DNA of 7,794 nucleotides, from contig DCMX01000006.1 in assembly GCA_002321855.1 (NCBI GenBank), forward strand, positions 18,017 through 25,810, given 5' to 3'. Within the stretch, counting starts at the first letter, position 1. Each line of letters begins with the position of its first letter. Below the pieces are notes generated by a model. It was not told where the DNA came from, searched no databases, and saw nothing but the letters and a program-made list of their open reading frames with translations. This stretch comes from Fidelibacterota bacterium UBA1611. Its GTDB lineage: Bacteria; Fidelibacterota; Marinisomatia; Marinisomatales; UBA1611. Below are positions 6,940-7,794 of this stretch, one piece after another. A program made the position numbers and the translations under genes.

Positions 6940-7518
6940 ATGACCCGTTTCATTATTTTTTCCGGATTGTTTACATCATTAGGAATTAGTCAGATAGATA
7001 TTTTTGATTCTTTCCTACGATTCATTCATCAGGATAGTGGTATCCGCATGAATATTAACTTTCATCAGACACAATTTGGTGAGAGTTATACAGAAGCCGG
7101 TACGTTTTATTATCTGCAAGATGGTTATTACATCTATGACTCTCAGAAGCAGCGTATCATTGTTAATGGAGATACTATTACAACTATCAATAAGCATGCT
7201 AAACAGATTATATATGATTTATCAATCCCGGGTAATGTGAACATATTTGATATTTTGACTGGTAATATGGATGGAATCAAACGTGAGCCAGCCATCTTGG
7301 AGAAAAGTGGTTATAGAATATTGTTTACCGTACCCGGTTGGGAATTGTCAGGTGTACTACGTCTAAATTCCGGTCTAGGGCAACCAACCAATTTGGAATT
7401 GAGTGCAGGGGATGGCCAGAATATTCGTATTCAAATACTAAGCTCGGGGAAATTATCGGAAAATTCTATTCCTGATTATGAAACGACCCACTTTGATGTG
7501 ATTGATCTACGTGAATAA
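6940..7518 (+). CDS. lolA: LolA-like outer-membrane lipoprotein carrier protein
   Basis: LolA is a soluble periplasmic chaperone that carries lipoproteins from the inner-membrane LolCDE exporter to the outer membrane. This 192-residue protein is close to the usual length. Its first residues, MTRFIIFSGLFTSLGIS, look like a short signal peptide with one N-terminal Arg, probably cut around residues 15-19. There is no cysteine anywhere, so it is not itself a lipoprotein. The pattern EAGTFYYLQDGYYIYDSQKQRIIVNGDTITTINKH resembles the LolA half-barrel strands (typically G-x-F, then W/Y-x-Y, then a D/N-G turn before a second strand). It continues with a helix IFDILTGN and further alternating beta strands. 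Overall similarity to classical LolA is low, so a related LolA/LppX-fold carrier for another lipid remains possible. It starts 10 nt after ftsK and its end overlaps the next gene by 8 nt, so co-transcription with ftsK is likely. Confidence 0.72.
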   Translation: MTRFIIFSGLFTSLGISQIDIFDSFLRFIHQDSGIRMNINFHQTQFGESYTEAGTFYYLQDGYYIYDSQKQRIIVNGDTITTINKHAKQIIYDLSIPGNVNIFDILTGNMDGIKREPAILEKSGYRILFTVPGWELSGVLRLNSGLGQPTNLELSAGDGQNIRIQILSSGKLSENSIPDYETTHFDVIDLRE

Positions 7519-7794
7519 GCTATCTCAAATTTTTATCCTTTTTCTTATCAGTGCTGTCGGTATCTATTTTGCGTTTCAAGGTGAGAATTTTGATATACTA
7601 TGGGATTATTTATTAGTTGTTAAATGGCATTCATTCATGCTATCAGTAATATTGTTGATCATTAGTGTAGTGATCCGAGCCAAACGCTGGCAATTTATCT
7701 TAAAACCGGTTGAACATATTCCATTACATCCACTTTTTAGTTCCACAATGATTGGATATTTTGGTAATAGCATACTATTTTTTCGTCTTGGGGA
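7511..7794 (+). CDS. Flippase-like integral membrane protein, YbhN/AglD (LPG synthase TM) family, 3' partial
   Basis: An open frame runs from the end of the lolA-like gene off the right edge, giving the first 94 residues. There are two hydrophobic segments (about 5-22 and 41-56), then the charged motif IRAKRWQFILKP (55-66). A third hydrophobic stretch around 79-91 leads into FGNSILFFRLG. The R-x-x-R-W motif after the second helix and the later N-x-(4-5)-R-x-G(E) motif are typical of the UPF0104 / lysylphosphatidylglycerol-synthase transmembrane family. Members of that family are thought to act on or move lipid-linked molecules; the substrate cannot be named here. I chose GTG at 7511, which overlaps the previous gene by 8 nt. 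TTG at 7502 is the only alternative before an in-frame stop at 7499-7501, and the first in-frame ATG (residue 43) would cut away the first membrane helix. The C-terminal part is missing. Confidence 0.75.
   Translation, partial: MNKLSQIFILFLISAVGIYFAFQGENFDILWDYLLVVKWHSFMLSVILLIISVVIRAKRWQFILKPVEHIPLHPLFSSTMIGYFGNSILFFRLG

Noticed and set aside
1..7794. Search for a novel system, mobile element, CRISPR array, tRNA or toxin-antitoxin pair
   Set aside because: I saw no regularly spaced repeats, no transposase or integrase motifs, no tRNA-like cloverleaf or CCA end, and no small gene pair. Nearly all of the window is explained by conserved housekeeping genes.

Overview
This window reads as an ordinary chromosomal housekeeping segment. 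It comes from an AT-rich bacterium with two membranes: there is a SPOR-domain protein fragment, a LolA-like periplasmic carrier and a multi-pass membrane protein. Every gene I can support lies on the + strand. None of the starts has a convincing Shine-Dalgarno sequence. That feature, together with an ftsK-lolA pair, points to the Bacteroidota/FCB side of the tree. An uncultured marine lineage such as Marinimicrobia (SAR406) is my best guess, but this is inference and not shown by a marker gene.

Layout. Bases 2-163 hold the end of a SPOR-domain protein. A 93-nt AT-rich gap follows, and then a tightly packed cluster at 257-4377: yebC, ruvC, ruvA, a class I/II PLP aminotransferase and gcvT. Spacings inside it are 24 nt (yebC-ruvC), a 4-nt overlap (ruvC-ruvA), 1 nt (ruvA-aminotransferase) and a 4-nt overlap (aminotransferase-gcvT), which suggests one transcript with translational coupling. 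A 164-nt gap (4378-4541) contains a weak terminator-like hairpin, a TATAAT box and an inverted repeat. It probably separates the first cluster from a second one: ftsK (4542-6929), a lolA-like gene (6940-7518) and the 5' part of a flippase-like (YbhN/AglD family) membrane protein that runs off the end.

Function. The first cluster joins a YebC-type translation or regulatory factor and two parts of the RuvABC Holliday-junction machinery (ruvB is not here) with two metabolic enzymes, an aminotransferase of unknown substrate and the T-protein of glycine cleavage. The second cluster concerns chromosome segregation at the septum and the cell envelope.

I found no RNA gene, CRISPR array, insertion sequence, phage gene or toxin-antitoxin pair, and no gene-free stretch longer than 300 bases. 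I do not see a novel system. The points worth a second look are modest: unusual starts, a changed NPTG motif, the inverted repeat before ftsK, and gene-neighbourhood questions.
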